The notes under the pieces were generated by a model. The model did no database searches. It had not been told where the DNA came from and worked only from the letters and a program-made list of their open reading frames with translations. The position numbers and the translations under genes were made by a program. Of a stretch of DNA of 64,000 bases, positions 23,159 through 31,856 are shown in pieces. The DNA is taken from assembly GCA_943192975.1 (NCBI GenBank), contig CALPCJ010000002.1, positions 248,001 through 312,000 of the forward strand, in the 5' to 3' direction. The first letter of the stretch is position 1. Each line of letters opens with the position of its first letter. This DNA comes from Senimuribacter intestinalis (GTDB taxonomy: Bacteria > Bacillota > Clostridia > Peptostreptococcales > Anaerovoracaceae).

Positions 23159-24460
23159 TTAAATTTCTATTTTTGTCGTAACCTGTCCTTCTTCATCATA
23201 CTCCCAGGTCAATGTTCCGTCATATTTTTCTACTACCTGCTGCATATTCTGTGTGCCAATTCCATGATTTTCCTTGTCCTGTTTACTGGTTAAAAGCTGT
23301 CCGTCCTGCACCCTGGGCGCTTCCATGGCTGAATTTCTAATTTCCAGGAACAACATCTTTTTATAGGATTTGATCAAAACAAATACTTCTCGTTTTTCTG
23401 CACATCTTTCAGCCGCTTCACAGGCATTTTTCAGTCCATTGGAAAGGAGCATCGCAAGGTCTGCGTCACTGATTCGCATCTGTGCAGGAAATCTTCCCGC
23501 CACAAAAAAGTCTACAGCCGCCTCTTCTGCCCATGCCGCCTGGGCATTCACAATGGCGTCTGCCACCAGATTTCCAGTTGCTATGTAATCAAAATCTCTG
23601 GCTTTCTGTTCTAAATCTTCTGTATATCTGCGAAGCTGGGTCAAATCTCCCTCGTCGATCAACGCCCGCAGTGCCAGCAAGTAGGCTTTCTGATCATGTC
23701 GAAAGCTTAGCAACTTCTTGTTTTTTACTGTGATTTCCTCGTACTGTGCCGCCTGCTGTTCGATGCACCTCTGTTTAAATTGATCGTCTTCTTTTAACTT
23801 CTTCCTCTGCTCGTAGAGCACGTTAAGCAATACACCAAAGGCAAGCATCCCGATGCCCAGCACACACACGGCAAGCTGCATCGCCACTTTATACCGATAA
23901 ATCATACCGTTATCCATCGCTATTCCACTGGCAACCCCAATTACAACACCTGAAGAAAAAATCCACACTGCATAATAGAGCACTTGTTTCCAGCCGAACT
24001 GCTTCAGATAATGCTGCAGTACTGGCTTCGTATATTTGGATATAGCCGCTGTCACACCCAGTATCACGATGCAAGTTGTCATTCCGCAAATTGCATCAAG
24101 AGCAACCTCCCGCTCGCTTTCCAGCACCATCCCCGCGTACCAGAACATTGCGATTACGCTCTGCACCAGCGCTTCTGCGGTCATCAGAGCAAAATGCAGC
24201 AGAAACGTAACCTCTGCTAAAACTCGCTTTTTTTCCGCAAAACAAATGACAGCAAACATCATCTGCACAAACAGCGATACAAAAATCCGATTTGACGGAT
24301 CGGAAAGCAAAAGCGTCACCACCGCGCCAATCAGCACCAGAACCGCACCCAATAACAAAGCGCTCCTGCGCATGGAAAAAGAGAATCCAAATATGCCGCA
24401 CAGAACAACTGCCAAACGCAAAAGATCAATGAAATACACCCCTGTATAAAGTACATTCAT
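23159..24460 (-). CDS. HPK10-type (AgrC/ComD-like) sensor histidine kinase
   Basis: Quorum-sensing type kinase of 433 residues. Six or seven hydrophobic segments fill residues 10-215. A coiled linker follows, then the H-box LLSFRHDQKAYL with His255, the N-box LLSNGLKNACEAA and the short G-box NHGIGTQNM characteristic of the family that lacks a D-box. Its ATG overlaps the regulator stop codon (ATGA), so the pair is translationally coupled. The usual ligand is a secreted peptide; the obvious candidate is encoded 125 bases downstream. No agrB-type peptidase or ComA-type exporter is adjacent, leaving export unexplained. Confidence 0.92.
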   Translation of the reverse strand: MNVLYTGVYFIDLLRLAVVLCGIFGFSFSMRRSALLLGAVLVLIGAVVTLLLSDPSNRIFVSLFVQMMFAVICFAEKKRVLAEVTFLLHFALMTAEALVQSVIAMFWYAGMVLESEREVALDAICGMTTCIVILGVTAAISKYTKPVLQHYLKQFGWKQVLYYAVWIFSSGVVIGVASGIAMDNGMIYRYKVAMQLAVCVLGIGMLAFGVLLNVLYEQRKKLKEDDQFKQRCIEQQAAQYEEITVKNKKLLSFRHDQKAYLLALRALIDEGDLTQLRRYTEDLEQKARDFDYIATGNLVADAIVNAQAAWAEEAAVDFFVAGRFPAQMRISDADLAMLLSNGLKNACEAAERCAEKREVFVLIKSYKKMLFLEIRNSAMEAPRVQDGQLLTSKQDKENHGIGTQNMQQVVEKYDGTLTWEYDEEGQVTTKIEI

Positions 24461-25158
24461 AGCAGCTTCGCCATCCTTTTACAATAGTTTCGATAAGATT
24501 CTTTGCACGCCGCTTTTCTGCGCCTGCTGATATGCAGCACACCCAAGCTGTGCTCCAAAATAGCACCCTCCCCGTTTATTTCCTGTATATAGGCGCAATT
24601 GACCAGATGCCGGTCACTGACTCTGAGAAAGTCAGTCTCCTGCAGCGTTTCCTCCCATGCAGACAAGCTTTTTCGCTGATTAGAAACACGTTTACCCGAT
24701 ACCAGATACACATCGGTGTAAACGCCATCTACCGCAATATAGGCGATATCCGCGCTGCTGACAGTATTTCCGCCTTCCAAATCTATCCCGATGTCTCTGG
24801 GTAGCAATCGGATTGCAGTTTCCAGAGATTCTTCTATTTCAAACTTCCGCGCCGGCTTGGCAATAAAGCTAATCACATTCCGTCCAAAAGCCTGCGGCAT
24901 CATTTCCGTATGACTGGACACAAAGATAATGAGAGGCTTTCCATCTGACTGGCAAAGCATATCCTTTGCTGTAATCCCGGAAATACCGGGTATTTCAATA
25001 TCCAAAAGTAAAATATCCGGATCATGCTGCATAATTGTTTCTGCAGTATACTCCGTCAGAATTTCCGCTTCTATCCCAAATCGTGTTAAATAATCCATAC
25101 ACTGCGCTGTAAGTACCTGCGCGCAATCCCTTTCATCCTCACAAATTAAAATCTTCAT
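24457..25158 (-). CDS. LytTR family response regulator (AgrA/ComE-like)
   Basis: Response regulator of 233 residues: receiver with acidic pair CEDE, phosphoacceptor Asp53 in DILLLDIEIPGISG, and a C-terminal LytTR DNA-binding domain (DIAYIAVDGVYTDVYLVSG; FLRVSDRHLVNCAYIQEI; RRRKAACKESYRNY). First gene of the kinase operon. Likely target is the 21-bp direct repeat upstream of the Trp-rich peptide gene, since its own promoter shows no such repeat. The truncated receiver at 10727-10957 is its paralogue. Confidence 0.93.
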   Translation of the reverse strand: MKILICEDERDCAQVLTAQCMDYLTRFGIEAEILTEYTAETIMQHDPDILLLDIEIPGISGITAKDMLCQSDGKPLIIFVSSHTEMMPQAFGRNVISFIAKPARKFEIEESLETAIRLLPRDIGIDLEGGNTVSSADIAYIAVDGVYTDVYLVSGKRVSNQRKSLSAWEETLQETDFLRVSDRHLVNCAYIQEINGEGAILEHSLGVLHISRRRKAACKESYRNYCKRMAKLL

Positions 25159-25199
25159 ATCCTGTTCCTAATCAATCCATGCTATTTCTATTTTATTAT

Positions 25200-25228
25200 A
25201 TTTTATCATGCTAGATATTGTAATTCAA
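25200..25228 (-). promoter_or_regulatory. sigma-A promoter of the LytTR regulator-kinase operon
   Basis: Minus strand TTGAAT (25223-25228), 17 bases, TAAAAT (25200-25205), about 45 bases before the regulator ATG. No direct repeat like that of the peptide promoter is present, suggesting basal expression of the sensor pair. Confidence 0.6.
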
Positions 25229-25247
25229 TCATTTTCAAAATATAACA

Positions 25248-25278
25248 AACAAGCTCCCTCATCTTGAAGGAACTTGTT
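25248..25278 (-). terminator. Terminator downstream of the aldo/keto reductase remnant
   Basis: AACAAG-C-TCC and GGA-A-CTTGTT pair around an 11-base loop, 48 bases after the reductase remnant; TTTGTTATA follows on the minus strand. Confidence 0.6.
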
Positions 25279-25326
25279 ATCGTAATATCCATATATTGCA
25301 TCACAGCGTACGGACCTGCCGCGGAT

Positions 25327-25953
25327 TTATTGTTGTTCCGCAAGCTTTTTCATCACACCTGGAATGTCGATTTTCTGCGGACACCGGGAAAGACACGCGC
25401 CGCAGGAAAGGCACGCCGAAGCGCCTTTCGTCTCTGACAGCATGCCGATTTTCCAGGTAGAACCGGTAATATTCTGCTCATTGTATCCTTTGATCAGCAG
25501 CGGAATCTCAAGTCCTGCTGGGCAGATGCCGCAGCAATACCGGCAGCCGGAGCACGGCACACCCATAGTTTTGAGAAAGGCGCCCGCCGCCATTTGTAAT
25601 GTCTTCCTCTCCGCGGCGCTCAACGGCTTTGGCGCATCAAACAGCGCTGCATTTTCGATGACCTGAGATACATCCGACATGCCAGAAAACACGGTCTGTA
25701 CGCCCGAAAGTCCCAGCAGAAAACTTTCCCGCGGATATTTTGCAAGAGCCTCCCCCAGAAACCTTTCTGAATCACCGTCCTGATAAGACCAGGCAGTGTC
25801 AAAGACATTGATGCCCTGCTGCATCGCCGCGTCTACCACCTTCTGTCCCGCCGCCCTATCAATCCTGTTTGGATCGCCGTCTACCGTCGGAAATCTGAGG
25901 CCCCCAAGTCCAAGGGTAGAAATCTTTTTTCCATAAAAATCCTGATACTGCAT
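25327..25953 (-). pseudogene. Aldo/keto reductase-ferredoxin protein with a large in-frame deletion
   Basis: The ends belong to an aldo/keto reductase with a C-terminal 4Fe-4S module. The N-terminus reads KKISTLGLGGLRFP and INVFDTAWSYQDGDSE; the C-terminus reads VQTVFSGMSDVSQV, then CSGCRYCCGICPAGLEIP and CLSCGACLSRCP. Family members are near 380 residues, while this one has 208. The join falls after about residue 85 (YPRESFLLGLSGVQ), so the lysine/histidine part of the active site and most of the barrel are gone. The frame is intact, so a stable product cannot be excluded, but reductase activity is very unlikely. Confidence 0.8.
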
Positions 25954-26148
25954 CCGTCATCTCACCTTTCTTTATTCTCTTACCCATTGTACCCCTTGCA
26001 GGCTGCAATAGCAAATACGCATCAAGTATACCTTCCATGCCCAAAAGGCATGAATTGTTCTTAAGAAAAAATTAAGAGGTTCCTCTGGTTTTTCTTCCGT
26101 CTTTCCTGCTATGATTCTTTTAACAAGAAAAATACGAGGTGAATTGAA

Positions 26149-26739
26149 ATGAAAAAGAATCTGTTATTCATAACTGCACTGATACTAATACTTGCGATTG
26201 CCTGCACCGGCTGCAGCAAAGCTTCCCCCGGCAGCACAGACGATAAGAAGCCTTCAGAAAACACCAAGAACAGCGATATCCTGCATCAGCAAAGCCAGCT
26301 AAAAGAATCAAAAAAACTCTCTCTTTCCGAAGATGGAAGCCTCACAGTGGAAATCGATACACTGGCAAAACCTGACAGCATTGCGCCTGAAGGTAAACCG
26401 ATTTTTCTTGCCGTCAAAGTAAAGGAAGATGCCGATATCGCCCTGCGCTACACCTATGATACCTATGGAAAAGAGGGCGTCATGCTCTGCTGCGACGTCA
26501 ACGATAGCGATGAAAATGAAGTTCTGCTGAAACCCATCTATACCATGCGCCTAGCACAGTCTTCTGAGGAAAATTACGGAGAAATCTGGCTCGGTGGCGG
26601 TACATTTTTGAAAAAAGGCACTAATCTGTTTTATTTAAGCGCAGGCGATCAGACCCTGCCCTGCCGCATAATTCTAAAACTTACCTTTTTTGATCCAGAC
26701 AAGGTAGAAAGCATCACGCTGTATCCTGCCGAGAGTTAA
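26149..26739 (+). CDS. Lipoprotein of unknown function
   Basis: A 196-residue lipoprotein: KKNLLFITALILILAI signal segment and lipobox ACTGC with the lipidated cysteine at about residue 22 or so, then a Ser/Lys-rich linker (SKASPGSTDDKKPSENTKNS) and a folded domain with beta-type periodicity ending FFDPDKVESITLYPAES. It faces the outside of the membrane. No family recognised. The start follows GAGGTGAATTGAA. It stands alone between the reductase remnant and a small minus-strand gene, with its own terminator. Confidence 0.82.
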   Translation: MKKNLLFITALILILAIACTGCSKASPGSTDDKKPSENTKNSDILHQQSQLKESKKLSLSEDGSLTVEIDTLAKPDSIAPEGKPIFLAVKVKEDADIALRYTYDTYGKEGVMLCCDVNDSDENEVLLKPIYTMRLAQSSEENYGEIWLGGGTFLKKGTNLFYLSAGDQTLPCRIILKLTFFDPDKVESITLYPAES

Positions 26740-26753
26740 AACTTTTCCACTGC

Positions 26754-26783
26754 AAAACCGCCGCGGTCACCCGCGGCGGTTTT
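26754..26783 (+). terminator. Rho-independent terminator after the lipoprotein gene
   Basis: AAAACCGCCGCGG-TCAC-CCGCGGCGGTTTT is a perfect 13-base-pair hairpin 15 bases after the stop codon. Confidence 0.9.
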
Positions 26784-26814
26784 GGTCTACTTAGAAGGTA
26801 TTGCTTTATCTCAC

Positions 26815-26973
26815 TCATACAGTATAGGACCATTCATCAAAGATCCTTTTCTCTACATCCTCATTTCCATGTGACATCAGCCACAGCAAAACTGCAACCT
26901 CTTTGTCCCGCCCCTCCAGGGGCTTATCCCTCTTACTATCCTGTCGTTTCTTATGTTTTCTCTTGTTTACCAT
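26815..26973 (-). CDS. 52-residue hypothetical protein
   Basis: A real-looking small gene: CAGGAGGAGAAC precedes the ATG at 26973. The product starts MVNKRKHKKRQDSKRD (very basic) and continues with an acidic helical part, DKEVAVLLWLMSHGNEDVEK, ending FDEWSYTV. No family recognised; the basic head may bind nucleic acid (guess). It stands alone between convergent or divergent neighbours, starting 184 bases from the ABC exporter on the other strand. Confidence 0.7.
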   Translation of the reverse strand: MVNKRKHKKRQDSKRDKPLEGRDKEVAVLLWLMSHGNEDVEKRIFDEWSYTV

Positions 26974-27156
26974 GTTCTCCTCCTGATAAAATTTCTAATT
27001 CTAATTCCCTTTTGCACTTTCATTATACAGTCTGACTTTGTAGAAAACGATAAAATTATGTGTGCATTTTGTGAGTAAAATCTTGCGAAATTATTACAAA
27101 TAGTGGTATCATACTATCAGTGACTTTAATATACCAGAAGCATTTGGAGGAAATAC

Positions 27157-28890
27157 ATGATTAGAAAGTTTGCAAAATACTATAAACCGCATTTACGTCT
27201 GTTCACATTGGACATGGTGTGTGCTTTCATCGTGGCATGCTGCGACCTTTTTTACCCAGTCATCGCCAAAAATATTATCAACGACTATGTGCCAAATCAG
27301 AACATCCACCTCTTCGTCGTTTGGGCGATTGTTCTGCTCTGCATTTACGTGCTGAAAGCATTTCTCAACTACATCATTCAGTACTGGGGTCATATCGTCG
27401 GCGTCAGAATTCAAGGAGATATGCGCCGTGAACTGTTTCGTCACCTGCAAAAGCTTCCATTCTCATTCTTCGATGAAAACAAAACTGGCGTCATCATGAG
27501 CCGGATGATTAACGACTTATTCGAGGTATCTGAACTTGCCCACCACGGTCCGGAGAACCTATTTCTATCGCTGATTATCTTAATCGGCGCTTTTATCATG
27601 CTGGCACAGATCAGTTTGCCGCTGACACTGATTACCTTTGCAGTGCTGCCATTTATGATTTTCTTCGCCTTTAAAACCAGAACCATGATGAATAAGGCTT
27701 TCAGCGAAACCCGCGTCAAAACTGCAGAAATCAACGCTAATGTGGAAACCGCCATCGCTGGCATCCGTGTTTCCAAAGCTTACACCGCAGACGAACACGA
27801 AAATAAAAAATTCAACGTCGCCAACGAAAATCTAAAACGTTCCCGTTCCGGCGCCTATAAAGCCATGGGGATTTTCCACTCTGGCATGACACTGTTTATG
27901 GACCTTCTTTATCTAGTGGTGCTTTCCTCAGGCGGACTCTTTTTCTTCTATGGAAAAATCAATGCCGGCGAGTTTGCCGCATTCCTGCTTTACATTTCTA
28001 TGTTCCTGAATCCTGTCAATAAACTGGTTTCTTTCTATGAACAACTACAGGAAGGAATGACGGGCTTCCGCAGGTTTTGTGAAATCATGGCGATTGATGA
28101 AGAAGAAAGTGACAGCACAGATTTACTTCACCCTGACCATCTGGACGGTAATATCTGTTTCGAAAACGTTACCTTTAGCTACGAAAACAGCGACAAGGAA
28201 GGCGAAGCACCGCCTGTTATCAAAAATCTCACCATGGATATCAAAAAAGGACGCACCCTTGCCCTGGTTGGTCCATCCGGCAGCGGTAAAACTACCATGT
28301 GCCATCTGATTCCAAGATTTTACGATGTAGATTCAGGTCGAATCACTATAGACGGCATTGATATCACAAAAATTTCCCGTTACGATCTTAGAAAAAATAT
28401 CGGTATGGTTGCACAAGACGTCTTCCTGTTCAACGGTACGATACGTGAAAATATCGCCTACGGCAACTTAGATGCCACCGATGAAGAAATCATCGAAGCT
28501 GCAAAAAAAGCCAACATTCACGACTACATCCTAACCATGGAAGATGGCTATGATACCCAGGTTGGCGAGCGTGGCATCAAACTATCCGGCGGTCAAAAGC
28601 AGAGAATTTCCATCGCCCGCGTATTCCTGAAAAATCCACCGATTCTGATTCTTGATGAAGCGACGTCCGCCCTGGATAACGCTACAGAAATGCTGATTCA
28701 AAAGTCTCTGGAAGAACTCGGCCGCGGCAGAACCTCTGTCATCGTCGCCCACCGCCTGTCTACCATAAAAAGTGCAGATGAAATCATCGTTCTCACAGCT
28801 AACGGTATTACTGAGCGCGGCAGTCACGACGAGCTGGTAGCTGCTGGCGGCATGTATGCAGAACTTTATCAGTATCAGTTTAGGGAATAG
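27157..28890 (+). CDS. ABC exporter, fused permease and ATPase (MsbA/LmrA type)
   Basis: Half-transporter of 577 residues acting as a homodimer or with an unseen partner. Six membrane spans cover residues 15-310, followed by a nucleotide-binding domain with Walker A GPSGSGKTT, the Q-loop AQDVFLFNG, signature LSGGQKQRISIARV and Walker B ILILDEATSALD. The degenerate features of heterodimeric pairs are absent, favouring a homodimer. Start at 27157 after GGAGGAAATAC. Substrate unknown: lipids, drugs or peptides are all possible, and no peptidase C39 domain is present. The first hairpin of island C directly downstream doubles as its terminator. Confidence 0.92.
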   Translation: MIRKFAKYYKPHLRLFTLDMVCAFIVACCDLFYPVIAKNIINDYVPNQNIHLFVVWAIVLLCIYVLKAFLNYIIQYWGHIVGVRIQGDMRRELFRHLQKLPFSFFDENKTGVIMSRMINDLFEVSELAHHGPENLFLSLIILIGAFIMLAQISLPLTLITFAVLPFMIFFAFKTRTMMNKAFSETRVKTAEINANVETAIAGIRVSKAYTADEHENKKFNVANENLKRSRSGAYKAMGIFHSGMTLFMDLLYLVVLSSGGLFFFYGKINAGEFAAFLLYISMFLNPVNKLVSFYEQLQEGMTGFRRFCEIMAIDEEESDSTDLLHPDHLDGNICFENVTFSYENSDKEGEAPPVIKNLTMDIKKGRTLALVGPSGSGKTTMCHLIPRFYDVDSGRITIDGIDITKISRYDLRKNIGMVAQDVFLFNGTIRENIAYGNLDATDEEIIEAAKKANIHDYILTMEDGYDTQVGERGIKLSGGQKQRISIARVFLKNPPILILDEATSALDNATEMLIQKSLEELGRGRTSVIVAHRLSTIKSADEIIVLTANGITERGSHDELVAAGGMYAELYQYQFRE

Positions 28891-28917
28891 CTCTTCCCAT
28901 TATTGCAATCATCGAAA

Positions 28918-29227
28918 GTTGTGTAAATGTATCTGTTTATACAAACATTTACACAACTTTTTTCTATTTCTATGAACAATGTTGTGCAGACTGTTCTTTT
29001 TTAGCCAATATGCACAACTTTATTTCGCTTACATCTTTAAGAGTTGTGCATAGGTTAATAGACCTCACTATTTTACACAACAGCTGCACGAATTTACTAT
29101 GTAAAGATTATTTCCGGGCTAAAAAGTTGTGCTAATTTAGTGTATTATTAACTGTCTACAAAACTCTTCTCTGATTAAACTCACAAAAGTTGTGTATCAT
29201 CTCTACATATCTCTTTACCTGCAAAAC
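28918..29227. repeat. Intergenic inverted-repeat island C (GTTGTGCA/TGCACAAC arms)
   Basis: Five units of 38-40 bp, more diverged than in island F: 28918-28957 (GTTGTGTAAATG...CATTTACACAAC, followed by TTTTTT and so also a terminator), 28981-29018, 29043-29081, 29126-29164 and 29189-29227. Spacings are 63, 62, 83 and 63 bp. The last unit overlaps the 3' end of the following minus-strand gene by 13 bases. Inner sequences share nothing obvious while the arms are kept, though decayed in units 4 and 5. No other gene is visible in the gap 28891-29214. Confidence 0.82.
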
Positions 29228-29997
29228 TCTTCAATAATCTTGTCTATGAGCTGCGTATTAATATTCCCGTATATATCTTCAAAAGTAAAAATAATATCTT
29301 CCCACGGCTTGAATCCGTTCTCTAAGTAAAACTTAACTTTCCACATGACATCTTCCATATATTCAGCGTTTCCTATCATTCCAAAATGCTCAAGAAGCTT
29401 AATACGATTTTCACTTTTTACTAAAATCCTAAAGTCAGGAACAATTATTTTTCCATTAATTTTTATGACTTCTTCATACCTATATTCGATTTTCTTTGTA
29501 AAGAAAATATTTGAAATAATGGCTTCAGATTTTGATCTGACAAAATCACCTTTTAAAGTCTGATGAACCAAATGTTCTGAGTATTTCTGACTTCTTTCAT
29601 ATTTACTACTACCCCAGCTAGAAGAATTTTGTTTGCTTAAATTAAAATAATCGATTGGCATTTCTCTATAAGCTTTCGGTGACTGTGTCATCATCTCTTC
29701 TAAGTTTATCGATATGTACTCCTGTCCTATTTTCTGAAGAAGCTTCTGATTTGAATCAATTCTCTTCAGTGCTTCTTCTAAATAGTATCGTTTCTGTAAA
29801 TCTTTTACTACTTCATTTTCTCCACTGCCCAAATACTTCCGCTCTCCATTTGACAGGTGAAAATAGTAAGGCTTTCCTTTTACAGTATTAACCGAAAGTT
29901 TTCCTTCCGGTAAACGCTTCAACTCTTTCCGATAACGCTTTGCAAGCTCCCTTTGATATTCTAGTTCTTTTTCTGCATATAATTTACTATTATACAA
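29215..29997 (-). CDS. PD-(D/E)XK nuclease-like protein
   Basis: A 260-residue protein of a family seen in Firmicutes without an assigned role. The N-terminal half is basic and helical (KELEYQRELAKRYRKELKRL). The C-terminal half has the order RSKSEAIISNIFF, YRYEEVIKINGKIIVPDF and LLEHFGMIGN, consistent with a PD-(D/E)XK nuclease core (E, PD and E-x-[HK]-like positions). The start is a TTG at 29997 behind AAAGGAG. AT-rich relative to its neighbours. Its 3' end carries the last unit of inverted-repeat island C, which may be chance or a functional tie. Confidence 0.72.
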   Translation of the reverse strand: MYNSKLYAEKELEYQRELAKRYRKELKRLPEGKLSVNTVKGKPYYFHLSNGERKYLGSGENEVVKDLQKRYYLEEALKRIDSNQKLLQKIGQEYISINLEEMMTQSPKAYREMPIDYFNLSKQNSSSWGSSKYERSQKYSEHLVHQTLKGDFVRSKSEAIISNIFFTKKIEYRYEEVIKINGKIIVPDFRILVKSENRIKLLEHFGMIGNAEYMEDVMWKVKFYLENGFKPWEDIIFTFEDIYGNINTQLIDKIIEEFCR

Positions 29998-30093
29998 TAT
30001 ATTACCATCTCCTTTCTGTTATAATTTTCACTATACTGCTGTTGTATGGGGAAATCAATGGTAATTTTCAATCTGCCTACAAGTTTTATTCAT

Positions 30094-30130
30094 AAAAAAA
30101 CTGCGCACTTGCTTTTGAAACAAATGCGCA
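30094..30130 (-). terminator. Rho-independent terminator after ilvA
   Basis: Minus strand TGCGCA-T-TTG, loop, CAA-G-TGCGCA followed by GTTTTTTT, 20 bases after the ilvA stop codon. Confidence 0.75.
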
Positions 30131-30149
30131 ATCCTTCTTTTTCACGTTT

Positions 30150-31361
30150 TTACATCATTACGCTAATGACTTTTGGATTATATCCGCCAGCAGCCAGCGC
30201 TTCAATGATTTTTTTCTTATGGTCAGGACCGAATGCCTCAATGGTAATTTTCAGTTCCACTGCCGCATTTCTATTGGTGCTGACAAACTGATTATGATCC
30301 AGTCTGATAACATTGCCCTGCTCTTTGGCGATAATACTTGCTACATTAACGAGCTCACCTGGCTTGTCCGGCAAAAGCGTAGATACGGAAAAGATTCGCT
30401 CTCTATGAATCAGTCCGTGCTGTACTACCGAAGACATGGTTATAATGTCCATATTGCCGCCGCTGAGAATAGAAACGATTTTCTTTCCTTTTACCTTCAG
30501 GTGCTTCAGTGCAGCCACCGTCAAAAGTCCGGAGTTTTCTACAACCATCTTGTGATTTTCTACCATATCCAGGAAAGCTACCACCAATTCATCGTCCTCT
30601 ACTGTAATGATATCATCGATGTTTTCTTTAAGGTAAGGAAAAATACTGACACCCGGCGTTTTCACAGCTGTACCGTCAGCAATTGTACTGATTGTAGGCA
30701 GAGTTACTGGCTCACCAGCTTTCAGCGAAGCCTGCAGGCAGTTTGCACCTGCCGGTTCAACGGCAATAACTTTAATCTTTGGATTCAGCATTTTAGCCAG
30801 CGTTGATACGCCAGTCGCAAGACCGCCGCCGCCAACAGGAACCAGGATATAATCCACTATAGGCAATTCTTTAATGATTTCCATAGCGATGGTTCCTTGA
30901 CCTGTTGCTACTGCTGGATCATCAAAGGGATGAATAAAAGTATATCCTTTCTCCTCCGCCAGCTGCTTTGCATGGGCTGCAGCCTCGTCATAAACATCAC
31001 CGTAGAGAACCACTTCCGCACCATAGCTCTTTGTACGGTTCACTTTCATCAAAGGCGTAGTAGTCGGCATAACGATAACCGCTTTACAGCCATAAGCCTT
31101 TGCCGCATAAGCAACCCCCTGGGCATGATTGCCAGCAGAAGCTGTAATCAACCCCTTTGCACGTTCTTCGTCTGTTAATGTACTAATTTTATAATACGCG
31201 CCTCGAATTTTGTATGCACCGGTCACCTGCATATTTTCCGGCTTCAAATAGACTTTATTTCCGGTCTGTTCACTGAAATAGTCACTGTAAAGCAAATTAG
31301 TCGCTACCGCAACTTTCTTTACGACCTCCGTCGCCTGCTCAAATTTATCTAATGTTAACAT
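30150..31361 (-). CDS. ilvA: Threonine ammonia-lyase
   Basis: PLP-dependent deaminase that makes 2-oxobutanoate, the first step from threonine to isoleucine. The 403-residue protein has the PLP lysine in TGAYKIRGAYYK, SAGNHAQGVAYAA and the phosphate loop GGGGLATG. A single ACT domain at the C-terminus (SVSTLLPDKPGELVNVASII) indicates allosteric control by an amino acid; catabolic forms with the same layout exist, so biosynthetic use is inferred from the adjacent ilv genes. The start follows AAAGGAAAACAGAAG. It is separated from ilvD by the 495-base gap holding island D. Confidence 0.94.
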   Translation of the reverse strand: MLTLDKFEQATEVVKKVAVATNLLYSDYFSEQTGNKVYLKPENMQVTGAYKIRGAYYKISTLTDEERAKGLITASAGNHAQGVAYAAKAYGCKAVIVMPTTTPLMKVNRTKSYGAEVVLYGDVYDEAAAHAKQLAEEKGYTFIHPFDDPAVATGQGTIAMEIIKELPIVDYILVPVGGGGLATGVSTLAKMLNPKIKVIAVEPAGANCLQASLKAGEPVTLPTISTIADGTAVKTPGVSIFPYLKENIDDIITVEDDELVVAFLDMVENHKMVVENSGLLTVAALKHLKVKGKKIVSILSGGNMDIITMSSVVQHGLIHRERIFSVSTLLPDKPGELVNVASIIAKEQGNVIRLDHNQFVSTNRNAAVELKITIEAFGPDHKKKIIEALAAGGYNPKVISVMM

Positions 31362-31511
31362 CTTCTGTTTTCCTTTCCAAAAAATCTCTAGGAATTATTA
31401 TACTCCTTGTGTGTATGCACTGCAAGGAAAAACTGTATTCCGTCACGGCAAGCCTGTGAAAAATGGTCATCGTGATTTCTGCTCGAATTCATATGTAAAG
31501 CAGCCACTTTA

Positions 31512-31689
31512 TTGCCAATATTGACAGAAATCAAAAAAAGTGTCAATCCTGTCAATGTTTTTACGGTGAAACATTGACAAAATTGACAGATTCTCGTTTT
31601 TTTGTCAACATTGGCAATATTTAAGCCATCCTAGGTAAGAATTCAGCCTGTTTATTGACAAAATCTCGTAAATTAACGAAATTTGTCAA
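31512..31689. repeat. Intergenic inverted-repeat island D (second copy of island B)
   Basis: Lies in the 31362-31856 gap between ilvA and ilvD. Units: 31512-31555 and 31574-31617 (44 bp with doubled half-sites, such as TTGACAAAATTGACA...TGTCAACATTGGCAA) and 31655-31689 (35 bp). Centres are 62 and 76-77 bp apart. The stretch from about 31510 to 31665 matches island B at 11155-11310 with only scattered differences. The remainder of the gap, 31700-31856, shows no gene and no convincing terminator for ilvD. Confidence 0.88.
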
Positions 31690-31856
31690 TGTAAAATAGA
31701 AAAAAGCGTTCATGCCTTCCCGTGTTCCATACCACAGATACCAATCCCACCTTTCCATAAAGTAAAACTTTGGGATGGGTGTCCAGAAACCTTGTTGCCC
31801 CGGACAATCACAACAGGGTCATTGCTTCTGCAACAACCCCGTTATTATCAATCAGG

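Noticed and set aside
31700..31856. Terminator of ilvBNCD
   Set aside because: Some GTTG/CAAC pairing is visible, but no stable hairpin with a T run could be fixed.
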